56,049 bases of DNA from an uncultured Clostridia bacterium (GTDB lineage: Bacteria; Bacillota; Clostridia; Saccharofermentanales; Saccharofermentanaceae): NCBI GenBank assembly GCA_937876985.1, contig CALEFT010000014.1:1-56049 (forward strand), read 5' to 3'. Both the position numbers and the translations under genes were made by a program. Positions 1-8,300 of this stretch are shown here, one piece after another (positions within the stretch are counted from its first letter, which is position 1; each line of letters begins with the position of its first letter). The notes under the pieces were generated by a model. It was not told the DNA's origin. It saw only the letters and a program-made list of their open reading frames with translations, and did no database searches.

Positions 1-97
1 TTCATCAAAACAGGGTCTCCTGGGTGAACTTTCTGCTGATAAAAGTCCAGCCTATATTTGTCAACAAATCTAATCCTACAAAAAATGAAAAAGCAAT

Positions 98-733
98 TTA
101 GTCCTTCTTCGACACGTTATTGATCAAGCTCGAGATAGGCTTATACACAATAAAAGTAATTGCACTAATCACAATACCCTTAAATATATTAAAAGGCAGG
201 AATGCCCACATTATTAGTGTAAACTTTGATGTAACCATTGGGTTTACTGCATTTGACATTCCAACTATCACATCCATCGGCATACCAAGCACGCTCTCAT
301 AAAGTGGCAAATTTACAAAATAGTTGAGCGGACACGCGAATGCTGCAAGTGCGATTGTCGCAACTACCATAGATACCAACGCACCCTTGCGCGTGCGCAT
401 TTTCTTATATACGATTCCTGCTGTTCCAACAAAGATACTGCCAGTTAGGAAATTACTAACCTCTCCAATATACATCGTGCCAGTAAGAGGCGCATGGATA
501 ATGTTCTTAATTAACTCGATAATTATCGCGCTAACTGGTCCGAGTGCAAATGAAGCAATCAATGCTGGGATTTCAGAGAAGTCGAACTTTAAGAAAGGCG
601 GCATGAACGGCAATGTAAATTCTAGATACATAAAAACCACTGCAAGCGCTGCCAAGATAGCAGTCGTCGTGATTCTTCTCGTCTTGCCAATATTCCTTCT
701 GTGTGTAAGCTGGGATTTCTTGTTATTTGTCAT
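98..733 (-). CDS. ribU: Riboflavin ECF transporter S component (RibU)
   Basis: A 211-residue, very hydrophobic protein with a short basic N-terminus and about six predicted membrane segments, the size and layout of energy-coupling-factor (ECF) S components. It would bind riboflavin at the membrane and import it using a shared EcfA-EcfA'-EcfT module, which is not in this window. The motif LEFTLPFMPPFLKFDFSE near residues 37-54 resembles the riboflavin-binding region of RibU. The substrate call is strengthened by the FMN riboswitch directly upstream on the same strand. The start ATG at 733 is preceded by AAAGGAG. It appears monocistronic. Family: sure. Riboflavin as substrate: likely, from the riboswitch. 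Confidence 0.93.
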   Translation of the reverse strand: MTNNKKSQLTHRRNIGKTRRITTTAILAALAVVFMYLEFTLPFMPPFLKFDFSEIPALIASFALGPVSAIIIELIKNIIHAPLTGTMYIGEVSNFLTGSIFVGTAGIVYKKMRTRKGALVSMVVATIALAAFACPLNYFVNLPLYESVLGMPMDVIVGMSNAVNPMVTSKFTLIMWAFLPFNIFKGIVISAITFIVYKPISSLINNVSKKD

Positions 734-741
734 AAATTTCT

Positions 742-876
742 CCTTTCATCCGGACTATAGCCGTCGGCTCTGGAATCTAACCAGATCAACTGCTCTTTCG
801 CAGCTTGCGGGCTTAAGCGACATCGAGCGCCTCACCGCCGGTCGAGGAATCTCACCTCGCCTTGGAATTTTACGCA
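742..876 (-). promoter_or_regulatory. FMN riboswitch (RFN element)
   Basis: Read on the minus strand, this leader carries the conserved RFN blocks in order: an AGGCGAGGTGAGATTCC block, then GACCGGCGGT, AGCCCGC, TGATCTGGTTAGATTCCAG, and GAGCCGACGG followed by ATAGTCCGGATG. The closing strand ends about 10 nt before the ribU start codon and overlaps the ribosome-binding site (AAAGGAG). This layout suggests that FMN binding hides the ribosome-binding site and shuts down translation. I see no separate terminator hairpin between the aptamer and the gene. Confidence 0.96.
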
Positions 877-880
877 TTGG

Positions 881-909
881 ATTATACTACACCCACCACG
901 ATATGTGTA
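881..909 (-). promoter_or_regulatory. Sigma-A type promoter of ribU
   Basis: On the minus strand a perfect -10 TATAAT (881-886) sits 17 bp downstream of a weak -35 TACACA (904-909). Transcription would start just before the FMN riboswitch aptamer. Confidence 0.6.
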
Positions 910-954
910 GATTTTTTTGAAGTGGTTTCGAATGCTTTTCGCGAGTGTCATAAA

Positions 955-991
955 CAAAAAGGACTGACTCCAACTTTAGAAATCAGCCCTA
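955..991 (-). terminator. Rho-independent terminator after the oligopeptide-binding lipoprotein gene
   Basis: On the minus strand AGGGCTGA pairs with TCAGTCCT across a 15-nt loop and is followed by a T run. It lies about 30 nt past the stop codon of the gene ending at 1023. Confidence 0.8.
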
Positions 992-1006
992 AGCTTATAA
1001 GCCTCT

Positions 1007-1016
1007 CTCGAAAAGC
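1007..1016 (+). repeat. Representative of an over-represented decamer, CTCGAAAAGC
   Basis: The exact decamer CTCGAAAAGC occurs on the plus strand at 1007, 9544, 16738, 19856, 20318, 30022 and 38594. Its complement GCTTTTCGAG occurs at 12811, 20414, 24947 and 35757. Further copies match only the core octamer CGAAAAGC or GCTTTTCG, for example near 936, 30145, 41684, 43365, 47475, 51594, 53642 and 55712. Copies lie both within genes and between them, so it is not simply one conserved gene feature. Function unknown. Confidence 0.75.
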
Positions 1017-1022
1017 GTCCGC

Positions 1023-2561
1023 TTAATAATATCTCGTCGTAGACAAGTCCTGAACATACATCGGATAGACCTCGTAGCCCTGGAGCATCGAATTGACTAC
1101 TGTCACCTCTGCTGGGTCCTGAATGTAAACCGATGGGCACTCTTCTACAAGCATCTCCAGCAAAGAGTGGTACGCAGCGATTCTGTCGTCCTCGGCGAGG
1201 ATTGTAGGAATCTCGTCGATAATGTTGTCAATGTCTTCATTTGCGAAGCATACGAAGTTTCCGGAATTCTCAGAATGGTATCTAGACACAACATCGTATG
1301 GTGCAAACATGCTTGTTAGACACACAACGGAAGCCTCGTAGTCGTGATTTGTGTATACGTCAGAAAGCCAAGTGTTCCAGTCTACCTGCTCGATAGTAGC
1401 GTTGATGCCTACCGCTGAAAGCTGGTCTGCGATAGCAACAGCAGTATTTACATGCACTAAGTACTCACTTGCTACTGTGATTGTCATGTCAAAGCCGTCT
1501 GGGTATCCAGCCTCAGCAAGTAGCTCCATCGCAAGCTCTGGATTATACTCGAAGGAGCCGTCAACCTCGGAGTTGTAACTGTCGCCCATAGCTGGACTCA
1601 TTACTGTAGTAAGTGCTACGCCAGCGCCGTCCATGCTAAGGTCGATTAGCTCTTGTCTATCGAGCGCATAGCTTAATGCGCGTCTTACTTCAACATTGTC
1701 GAAAGGGGCTACGCTATTATTAAGCGCAAGAAGCTGAACCATGTTCGATGGCATTGTAACCACTTCAAAATTCTCGGGTAGTCCATTTGTCCTGTCCATA
1801 GTGATATGTGGAATGATGTCAATATTTCCGTGTGAAAGCTCAAGAAGTGCAGAATCCATGTCAGAGCAAATCTTGAATACAACGCTATCTAGATATGGCA
1901 AGGAATCCTGCCAATAGTTGTCATTTCTAACTAATGTGATTGATTGTCCGATTTCATACTTTTCGAGTTTGAATGGGCCTGTTCCGACTGGAGTTACATG
2001 CAAGTCCTCGACGCTTCTTGGCGCGATACCAAAGGTTAGAAGAGAATAAAATTCGCTGTTGGCGCTTGTTAGCACAATCTTCACTTCTGTATCAGAAATT
2101 GCTTCTACGGACTCGATTGTCTCGAGCTCAGAAATGTATTCTGCAGCACGCTCGATAGAATAAACGACATCGTCGACTGTCATTTCTTCGCCATTATGGA
2201 ACATTACGCCCTCTCTAATAGTGAAGACGAACTCGCATGCGTCCTCTGATGGAACACAGCTAGTAGCAAGGCACTCCTCGAGATTGCCCTCAGAATTAAA
2301 CTTATAAAGACCTTCGTAAATATTAAATAGAATCTCTTCATCGCCAGCAGCAACAACAGTGTGCGGATCGAAGGTTCCAGGCTCTTGAGTAATTCCAATT
2401 ACGACACTTCCGCCATACTCGGAACCTTCTGCTGGAGCGCGTCCATTATTAGCTGTCGCAGTGTCTTTATTAGTATTACAAGCCGCAATTCCTACCAACA
2501 TGGATAGCAAAACTGCTACTCCAAACGATTTTGTGATAAATTTTTGCAATTTTCTTCTCAT
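1023..2561 (-). CDS. Oligopeptide/dipeptide ABC transporter substrate-binding lipoprotein
   Basis: A 512-residue protein of the SBP_bac_5 family. It starts with a lipoprotein signal peptide whose lipobox IAAC places the lipidated cysteine at residue 28. Family signatures include GITQEPGTFDPHTV near residue 60 and a long C-terminal substrate-binding region with GVMFHNGEEMTVDDV, typical of OppA/DppA/NikA proteins. It would capture peptides (or nickel chelates) outside the cell and deliver them to the permeases encoded divergently from 2659. The binding-protein gene is therefore transcribed away from its transporter operon. The family is clear; the ligand cannot be told from sequence. Confidence 0.93.
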   Translation of the reverse strand: MRRKLQKFITKSFGVAVLLSMLVGIAACNTNKDTATANNGRAPAEGSEYGGSVVIGITQEPGTFDPHTVVAAGDEEILFNIYEGLYKFNSEGNLEECLATSCVPSEDACEFVFTIREGVMFHNGEEMTVDDVVYSIERAAEYISELETIESVEAISDTEVKIVLTSANSEFYSLLTFGIAPRSVEDLHVTPVGTGPFKLEKYEIGQSITLVRNDNYWQDSLPYLDSVVFKICSDMDSALLELSHGNIDIIPHITMDRTNGLPENFEVVTMPSNMVQLLALNNSVAPFDNVEVRRALSYALDRQELIDLSMDGAGVALTTVMSPAMGDSYNSEVDGSFEYNPELAMELLAEAGYPDGFDMTITVASEYLVHVNTAVAIADQLSAVGINATIEQVDWNTWLSDVYTNHDYEASVVCLTSMFAPYDVVSRYHSENSGNFVCFANEDIDNIIDEIPTILAEDDRIAAYHSLLEMLVEECPSVYIQDPAEVTVVNSMLQGYEVYPMYVQDLSTTRYY

Positions 2562-2577
2562 ATTTATTACCTCTCGT

Positions 2578-2606
2578 TTGTATCCTTATTCTTTTATCGT
2601 TATAAT
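2578..2606 (+). promoter_or_regulatory. Sigma-A type promoter of the oligopeptide permease operon
   Basis: TTGTAT (2578-2583) and a perfect TATAAT (2601-2606) are separated by exactly 17 bp on the plus strand. They lie in the divergent gap between the binding-protein gene and the permease operon. The start codon follows about 50 nt downstream. Confidence 0.7.
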
Positions 2607-2658
2607 AACAGAATTATATAATATTGCAAAAAAGAATACGGAAGGACAAGTTCCAAAA

Positions 2659-3618
2659 ATGAAAGAGAACCTTCGCTACTATTTAGGCAAATTGCTAGAG
2701 TTAATTCTTACATTAGCTCTTGTTTCATTGCTTACGTTCGGTGCGTTTTCTATCATCCCGGGCGACACTGCTAGCGCCATATTAGGACCGGATGCCTCCG
2801 AGGCACAGCTCGAAGCAATGCGCGATCGACTCGGCCTCAATGATCCTCTCCACGAGCGCTACCTCGATTGGATTGGAGGTGTCTTTACTGGCGACTTAGG
2901 CGAATCAACCTTCTATAACGTGCCCGTTTCTGAGCTTATCGCGACTAGACTTCCGGTCACATTTGGACTAAGTTTACTTGCACTTCTATGGGTGCTAGCA
3001 ATTTCTATTCCTTCCAGCATACTTTCTAGCCGCCACCCAGGACGACTTCTCGACCAGATTTTCTCCATTATCGGCCACATTACCTTCGCGATTCCACCGT
3101 TCGTCTTGTCGCTTTTGTCGATTCTAATTGCTAGCTCTGTCTTCGGTATTTTCACAGTAGGCCGCTATGTTGCTCCAGAGGTTAGCTTTGCTCAATATAT
3201 TAGCTGTCTTATGCTTCCAGCGTTCTGCATCTCCCTTCCGAAAATCGCCATGACCTTCAAGCTACTTCGTTCTGCTATTCTCGAAGAAAAAACACGAGAC
3301 TATGTCCGCACCTCACGAGGCCACGGCCTATCAGAATTCAAGATAATGTTCACACATATCGTACCAAATTCATCCGTATCTCTCATGACCGCGATTTCTA
3401 TCGTGCTGTCTGATCTTCTAGGCGGAAGCTTAATTGTAGAACAGGTCTTCAATTTGCCTGGTCTTGGCAGACTTCTTCTATCAGGAATTAACCATAGAGA
3501 TTTCCCTCTTCTTTCTGGCATCGTCTTATATCTTGCCTTCATGATGGTAATTCTCTACTTCCTATGCGATATAATCAGCAGCGCCATCGATCCACGTATG
3601 CGCTTACATAGGAGGTGA
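2659..3618 (+). CDS. ABC transporter permease, DppB/OppB type
   Basis: A 319-residue inner-membrane permease with about six membrane segments. Starting at MKENLRYYLGKLLELI gives the usual DppB N-terminus, with GGAAGGA 12 nt upstream. Earlier in-frame codons would read back into the divergent lipoprotein gene and its promoter. The segment GVFTGDLGESTFYNVPVSEL and the EAA-loop region (YVRTSRGHGLSEFKIMFTHI) are typical of BPD_transp_1 permeases of peptide/nickel systems. It is the first gene of a three-gene operon; the next start lies 5 nt past its stop. Confidence 0.93.
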   Translation: MKENLRYYLGKLLELILTLALVSLLTFGAFSIIPGDTASAILGPDASEAQLEAMRDRLGLNDPLHERYLDWIGGVFTGDLGESTFYNVPVSELIATRLPVTFGLSLLALLWVLAISIPSSILSSRHPGRLLDQIFSIIGHITFAIPPFVLSLLSILIASSVFGIFTVGRYVAPEVSFAQYISCLMLPAFCISLPKIAMTFKLLRSAILEEKTRDYVRTSRGHGLSEFKIMFTHIVPNSSVSLMTAISIVLSDLLGGSLIVEQVFNLPGLGRLLLSGINHRDFPLLSGIVLYLAFMMVILYFLCDIISSAIDPRMRLHRR

Positions 3619-3623
3619 CACTA

Positions 3624-4445
3624 ATGGGAAACAAACAGCTCGCTCGTAAATACTATATTACCGGCTTTATTATGCTTGGCATAATCTTGCTTATGCTCTT
3701 AATGTCTTTTATCTGGACTCCATATTCACCAGAAGCTACTGATGCAAGCAGTAAGCTTCTAGCACCATGCGCAGAGCATATCTTTGGCACAGATAACCTC
3801 GGACGCGACCTCTTTAGCCGCGTTGTTGACGCTGCCAAATATACAGTGTTCATTTCTGCCTCAGGCGTAATAGTTGCTCTTATACTTGGCACTATTATGG
3901 GAATCCCTGCTGGATATTTTGGCGGACAAGTTGACAAAGCAATAATGCTTATCGCAAACACTATTATGTGCTTCCCAGGAATCTTACTTGCACTTGTTGC
4001 AGTAGCAGTTTTTGGTCCATCTCTATTCAATGTAATCTGGGCTCTCGGACTTGTATTCGCACCAACCTTCGCCCGCGTCTATCGTACCGAAGTAATCAAG
4101 ATAAAAGAACGTGAATACATCCTACAAGCAAAAATTCTGAAAGTTAATCCTATTCGCATCATGGCTGTTCACATCTTCCCTAATCTGCTATCACAAATAA
4201 TTCCAGCAATCGTTATCGGACTTGCGAACATGACTCTTTTCGAGTCAGCAATGAGTTACTTAGGACTTGGCGTTCAGCCACCACATGCGTCTTTTGGCAA
4301 AATCCTGTCCGACTCTCAAAGTTACATCACTCGCGCACCTTGGCTATTCATTTTCCCATCGCTCGCGCTAATCATTTACATACTCGGACTTTACTTCATC
4401 TCTGAGGGCGTTCGCGTCACCTTCTCGAAAGGAGGCGACCGCTAA
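3624..4445 (+). CDS. ABC transporter permease, DppC/OppC type
   Basis: A 273-residue permease partnering the preceding one. The ATG at 3624 is chosen because GGAGGTG lies 8 nt upstream; a GTG at 3615 would sit inside that ribosome-binding site. The N-terminal helix is followed by FGTDNLGRDLFSRVV, the hallmark of DppC/OppC proteins, and the EAA loop contains REYILQAKILKVNP. The stop codon overlaps the next start (TAATG), implying translational coupling with the ATPase gene. Confidence 0.93.
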   Translation: MGNKQLARKYYITGFIMLGIILLMLLMSFIWTPYSPEATDASSKLLAPCAEHIFGTDNLGRDLFSRVVDAAKYTVFISASGVIVALILGTIMGIPAGYFGGQVDKAIMLIANTIMCFPGILLALVAVAVFGPSLFNVIWALGLVFAPTFARVYRTEVIKIKEREYILQAKILKVNPIRIMAVHIFPNLLSQIIPAIVIGLANMTLFESAMSYLGLGVQPPHASFGKILSDSQSYITRAPWLFIFPSLALIIYILGLYFISEGVRVTFSKGGDR

Positions 4446-5983
4446 TGCACAAAGAGGATTCGATTCTTACAATCTCCAATCTCACGATGTCCTTCCGTGA
4501 CAATCCAGATGTAAACGTGCTAAACGAGCTATCGTTCACAATGCGTCGCGGCGAGATTCTTGGGCTCATTGGAAATTCCGGCTGTGGAAAATCCATGACT
4601 GCACTTGCAATTAGCGGACTTCTTCCATCTACGGCGCAAATCTCTAGTGGTGAAATCCTACTTAACGGAGAGGATATGCTTAAGAAATCTCCGCTCGAAC
4701 TTCGTCACCTGCGTGGCAAGAAAATCAGCATGATTTATCAAGAGCCAATGTCCGCGCTCGATCCACTTATGACAATCGGCAAGAATCTTGATGAGGTTCT
4801 TGTCGAGCATAGCGAAGACGATAAGGTTACTCGCTATAATCGCATCACTAAGATGCTCGAGCGCGTTGGCTTTACAGACAGCCGCGAAATATTCAAGCGT
4901 TATCCGCATCAGCTCTCTGGCGGACAGCGTCAACGCGTACTTATTGCTGGTGCAGCTCTCTTATCGCCAGATTTACTAATCGCAGACGAGCCAACATCCG
5001 CTCTAGATTCTAGGACAGCAAATTCTATTCTCGATTTGCTCCACTCTCTTCGCGAAGAAATGAATATCTCTATTCTATTTATTTCTCACGACCTTACCAT
5101 TGTCTCCAATTTCTGCGACAGAGTAATGGTGATGAACAGCGGACACATTATCGAACAAGGCGTTGCTAACGAGATATTAAGTAATCCTCATGAGCAATTC
5201 ACGAAGGATTTGCTTACGAAGGCCGAGCTTCGTCCAGACCATTTGAACCTTGAATTTGCTTCACCAGAATTTGATAATCCACCTGTGCTTGAGATTAAGA
5301 ATCTTTTCGCTGGGTACGAGCGTAAAGCAAGATTTGCTCGCCATACTCAAGCAGTAATTCACGATATTTCTCTTAAGCTTTATCAGGGCGAGATTGTCGG
5401 ACTCGTTGGTGGCAGTGGCTGCGGTAAGACAACATTATGTAAAGTAATAACTGGTCTCGTGCCTAAGATTTCTGGTAACATCTTTGCGAATAAAAAGATT
5501 GGAATGGTTTTCCAAGACCCAGGCACTTCGCTCAACCCGTCACACACAATCAGGTGGCATCTAACTGAACCACTTCGCGCAAACAAGATTAAGTTGAATC
5601 CTGACGAATTAGAAAAGCTACTTGTAAATACGCTCGAATCTGTTGACCTTAAGAAGGAACACTTGAATCGATATCCTTCTGAGCTTTCTGGCGGACAGCG
5701 TCAGCGTGTTGCTATTGCTATGTGTCTAATTCTAGACCCATCTGTAATCATCGCTGACGAACCACTATCTAGCCTGGATGCATCTTCTGGTGCTAAGATT
5801 CTTAAGCTTCTTGCAAGAATCAATTGCACGCGTAAGACATCTATTCTTATGGTCTCACACAACATGAAAGTAATCGAAGCGGTTGCAACCCATGTTGTCG
5901 TAATGGAACAGGGCAAAATCATCAAGTATGGAAAGCCAGCCGAATGCTTGGACGCATATCTTAATGGCAGCTACAATTCATGA
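4445..5983 (+). CDS. Fused double ATPase of the oligopeptide ABC transporter (DppD-DppF in one chain)
   Basis: A 512-residue protein with two ABC domains. The first (about residues 8-250) has Walker A GNSGCGKS, signature LSGGQRQRV and Walker B LLIADEP. The second (about 280-505) has GGSGCGKT, LSGGQRQRV and VIIADEP. Most peptide transporters encode these ATPases as two proteins (DppD and DppF). Here they are fused, as in several Firmicutes and in E. coli GsiA or YejF. It powers the permeases encoded just upstream, with coupled translation. Both domains keep the motifs needed for ATP hydrolysis. Confidence 0.93.
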   Translation: MHKEDSILTISNLTMSFRDNPDVNVLNELSFTMRRGEILGLIGNSGCGKSMTALAISGLLPSTAQISSGEILLNGEDMLKKSPLELRHLRGKKISMIYQEPMSALDPLMTIGKNLDEVLVEHSEDDKVTRYNRITKMLERVGFTDSREIFKRYPHQLSGGQRQRVLIAGAALLSPDLLIADEPTSALDSRTANSILDLLHSLREEMNISILFISHDLTIVSNFCDRVMVMNSGHIIEQGVANEILSNPHEQFTKDLLTKAELRPDHLNLEFASPEFDNPPVLEIKNLFAGYERKARFARHTQAVIHDISLKLYQGEIVGLVGGSGCGKTTLCKVITGLVPKISGNIFANKKIGMVFQDPGTSLNPSHTIRWHLTEPLRANKIKLNPDELEKLLVNTLESVDLKKEHLNRYPSELSGGQRQRVAIAMCLILDPSVIIADEPLSSLDASSGAKILKLLARINCTRKTSILMVSHNMKVIEAVATHVVVMEQGKIIKYGKPAECLDAYLNGSYNS

Positions 5984-6026
5984 TTCATAATTATTAGATT
6001 ATTGGCAATAATAAAGTTATCTACAA

Positions 6027-6064
6027 AAAACAGTCACCCCTGTAAGATTATCTTACAGGGGTGA
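6027..6064 (-). terminator. Strong terminator between converging genes
   Basis: A near-perfect 14-15 bp stem (arms 6034-6048 and 6050-6064, TCACCCCTGTAAGA with its complement). On the minus strand it is followed by TTTTTT, so it best fits the end of the pilin-like gene. On the plus strand it could also stop the peptide transporter operon, although the T run there is poor. Confidence 0.85.
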
Positions 6065-6107
6065 ATACTTCTTCTTCTATCTAAACTTGTTTATGTACAA
6101 GAGGTTT

Positions 6108-6803
6108 TTACTGGAAATCCACTACGTAGAAATTGTTAGAATTCAATGGTTCATGTTGACCATCAGCTGATACAAAACTAAACTGAAACCAATTTCTATT
6201 ATAATTTCCACCGCTAAATGTATAAGTTCCATCTCCGTTATCAGTTACATTTCCTACTCCATTAAATGTAATTCCTGAAGGAGCAGCAACTGTAACTGAT
6301 GATACAGTACCGTTTCCTCCGCCAAGATTAATTCCACCACCGTCATACCAACCAGTTGCAGATGTTCCTGCCATTGGTGTTCCACTATATGAACCGCCGT
6401 TTCCGCCTGCTGCTGGAGCCTGCGTTGGTGCTGTTGTTGGTTGTGTAGGAGCTGCTGTTGGTTCAGTTGGTGCAGCTGTTGGTTCAGGATTGTTATTATT
6501 CTGTCCTGGTGCTGGTGTAGGAATGAGCTCATTATCGATAATATTATTATCTGCTGTAATATTTGGCGCACTATGACCACGCAAATCATCAAGACTACCA
6601 ACTCTCAAGAAATTCTTGATTTCACTAATAACAATATCCATATCCAATGCATGCTGTTCTTGTCTGTCGGCAGCGCTATTTGCTTTATCCATGTATACGT
6701 TTACGCCTATAAGCGAAGCTACAGCTATAAGCATAATAATCGCAACAACAAGAACCATTTCAACTAATGTAAAGGCTTTCTTATTCGCATTAATCTTTCT
6801 CAT
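6108..6803 (-). CDS. Type IV pilin-like protein with PT-rich linker
   Basis: A 231-residue protein with a class III (prepilin) signal: basic leader, then A10|FTLVEM and a hydrophobic helix. Glu at +5 of the mature form is present. The residue before the cleavage site is Ala rather than the usual Gly. After a helix to about residue 70 comes a Pro/Thr/Ala-rich linker (about 90-135), then a Gly-rich, beta-type C-terminal domain with several aromatics (NRNWFQFSF). No pilus assembly genes or prepilin peptidase are nearby, so it is an orphan pilin or pseudopilin. The linker and exposed C-terminal domain suggest adhesion, possibly to polysaccharide; that is inference. Confidence 0.8.
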   Translation of the reverse strand: MRKINANKKAFTLVEMVLVVAIIMLIAVASLIGVNVYMDKANSAADRQEQHALDMDIVISEIKNFLRVGSLDDLRGHSAPNITADNNIIDNELIPTPAPGQNNNNPEPTAAPTEPTAAPTQPTTAPTQAPAAGGNGGSYSGTPMAGTSATGWYDGGGINLGGGNGTVSSVTVAAPSGITFNGVGNVTDNGDGTYTFSGGNYNRNWFQFSFVSADGQHEPLNSNNFYVVDFQ

Positions 6804-7046
6804 ATTTCTACCCTCTCAATTCTTTTTTTCTATACAATATTTTATCACGGTTTTTTGCTTTTTTGAATTCAAACTCCACATTTCCGCCATTTTTCACCAA
6901 GTAATATTGCAAAGTCAGAATTGCTTATAAAGCGTTATTTTTCAATGCTTTCGGGCGAATCTGCGCTTCAAATCTTACATCATTCTCCGTGTATGTTTAC
7001 AATTAGTTTATATTTTCTGTACACATCGATAATTTAATAATTGGTT

Positions 7047-7658
7047 TTAGTTTCCAAATCGCAACTTCATATGTTTCTTTCTTAATTCAATAATTGTGAT
7101 TCTTTCCTGACCTAATGGACTATGCGCGAGAACATCTGCTTCCTGTAACAAGTTAAAATCTTCTAGGAAATCCCTACCAAAAGATTCATCATAGACGCGT
7201 ACTTGTTCTCTCATCGATTCATCGTCTCTAGCAGAGTAATCATCGTGCAAAAGTATTAGCTTAGAAGTATATTCTATAAAATCTTCCGGTAAATCTAATT
7301 CTTTCATAAATCTAATAGCTATCACTTCGCTTGCCTTCTGATGCTTCTTCATATGTCCCTTGGAGGTTTCTTCATCATATGTAAAAACTTCTGGCTTTCC
7401 AATATCATGAAGGAGCATCGCTAACATAAGTCTGGGATTAGTCTTACTATTCTTTCTATTCACCTGTGCAATATGCTCCATTGCAAATAAAGTATGTTCA
7501 AGTACATCCTTATCATGATAAATAGACTTCTGATCAAATCCTTCGATTGTAGCAAGTTCCGGAAGAATACTTATGAGGTATTCCCAAGAATTCATAATTG
7601 ATTCTCGTATCTCATAATTGTTAAGAATTGCTTCTAATTTCTTCCAATCGCTATTCAC
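7047..7658 (-). CDS. HD-domain phosphohydrolase
   Basis: A 203-residue soluble protein with an HD superfamily metal site: His in DVLEHTLFAMEH (about 55), His-Asp in LLHDIGKP (84-85) and a later Asp in EADVLAHS (about 174). The spacing resembles the HD half of bacterial CCA-adding enzymes and small stand-alone HD hydrolases acting on nucleotides. No nucleotidyltransferase domain is attached. The start overlaps the end of aroK by 8 nt, so the two are translationally coupled. Substrate unknown. Confidence 0.82.
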   Translation of the reverse strand: MNSDWKKLEAILNNYEIRESIMNSWEYLISILPELATIEGFDQKSIYHDKDVLEHTLFAMEHIAQVNRKNSKTNPRLMLAMLLHDIGKPEVFTYDEETSKGHMKKHQKASEVIAIRFMKELDLPEDFIEYTSKLILLHDDYSARDDESMREQVRVYDESFGRDFLEDFNLLQEADVLAHSPLGQERITIIELRKKHMKLRFGN

Positions 7659-8229
7659 GCTCTACTCCCTGTATTATCTCAGTAACTATTTGATTCACGC
7701 TCTTACTTCTCACATGAACTCTTATATCCATATATTTGAAGTATAATGGCTCTCTTTCTCTATATAAATCAAACAATTCGTCTTTATCAGTCATGCTAGA
7801 ATCTGATTCTAACAATTCGATTGCAGAATCTTCCTGAGATTCGCTATTAACATTATCGCTAAATATTATTCCACGAGTATCAACATTCCACAATCTCTGT
7901 CTAATAAGTGGTAAATCTGCATCCAAGAATATTATCATCCCAATCTCTCCTAGATGCATCATTGCATCTGGATACAAGATTACACTTCCTCCTGTCGCAA
8001 TAACAAGCGGTTCACTAGGATTAAGTTCTAGTAAAACTTCTCTTTCTATGTCTGTGAAATATTTCTTGCCGTGCTTATCTAATGTTTCTTGTAAACTCTC
8101 ATTTGTCTTCTTCTTAATCAATGTATCTGTATCAAGAAAACTGCATCCAAGTTTCTTGGCAAGCACCTTGCCAACTGTAGATTTGCCACAGCCAGGCATA
8201 CCGATTAGTATCAACGATCTATTCAACAT
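7651..8229 (-). CDS. aroK: Shikimate kinase
   Basis: A 192-residue P-loop kinase. Walker A GMPGCGKS (10-17), DTDTLI with the shikimate-binding Asp, the FTDIERE segment and ATGGS with its Gly-Gly pair match AroK/AroL. The lid region after RLWNVDTRG contains an acidic insertion of about 25 residues (SESQEDSAIELLESD) compared with the usual kinase of about 170 residues. It phosphorylates shikimate in the chorismate pathway for aromatic amino acids. A minus-strand TATAAT (8252-8257) and GGGGGG ribosome-binding site precede it. Confidence 0.93.
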   Translation of the reverse strand: MLNRSLILIGMPGCGKSTVGKVLAKKLGCSFLDTDTLIKKKTNESLQETLDKHGKKYFTDIEREVLLELNPSEPLVIATGGSVILYPDAMMHLGEIGMIIFLDADLPLIRQRLWNVDTRGIIFSDNVNSESQEDSAIELLESDSSMTDKDELFDLYREREPLYFKYMDIRVHVRSKSVNQIVTEIIQGVERE

Positions 8230-8300
8230 GGTCTGGCCCCCCTTTTTTTATATTATACAAGAAGAAAATAACCATGTTTTTGCACAAATAATAAGAAAGA

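Noticed and set aside
1..97. Short open frames at the left edge, on both strands, that look protein-like (for example a plus-strand tail ending QQI at 73)
   Set aside because: Too short to assign, no partner sequence, and several frames are open at once. The stretch does carry the TTGTCAACAA word at 58-67.
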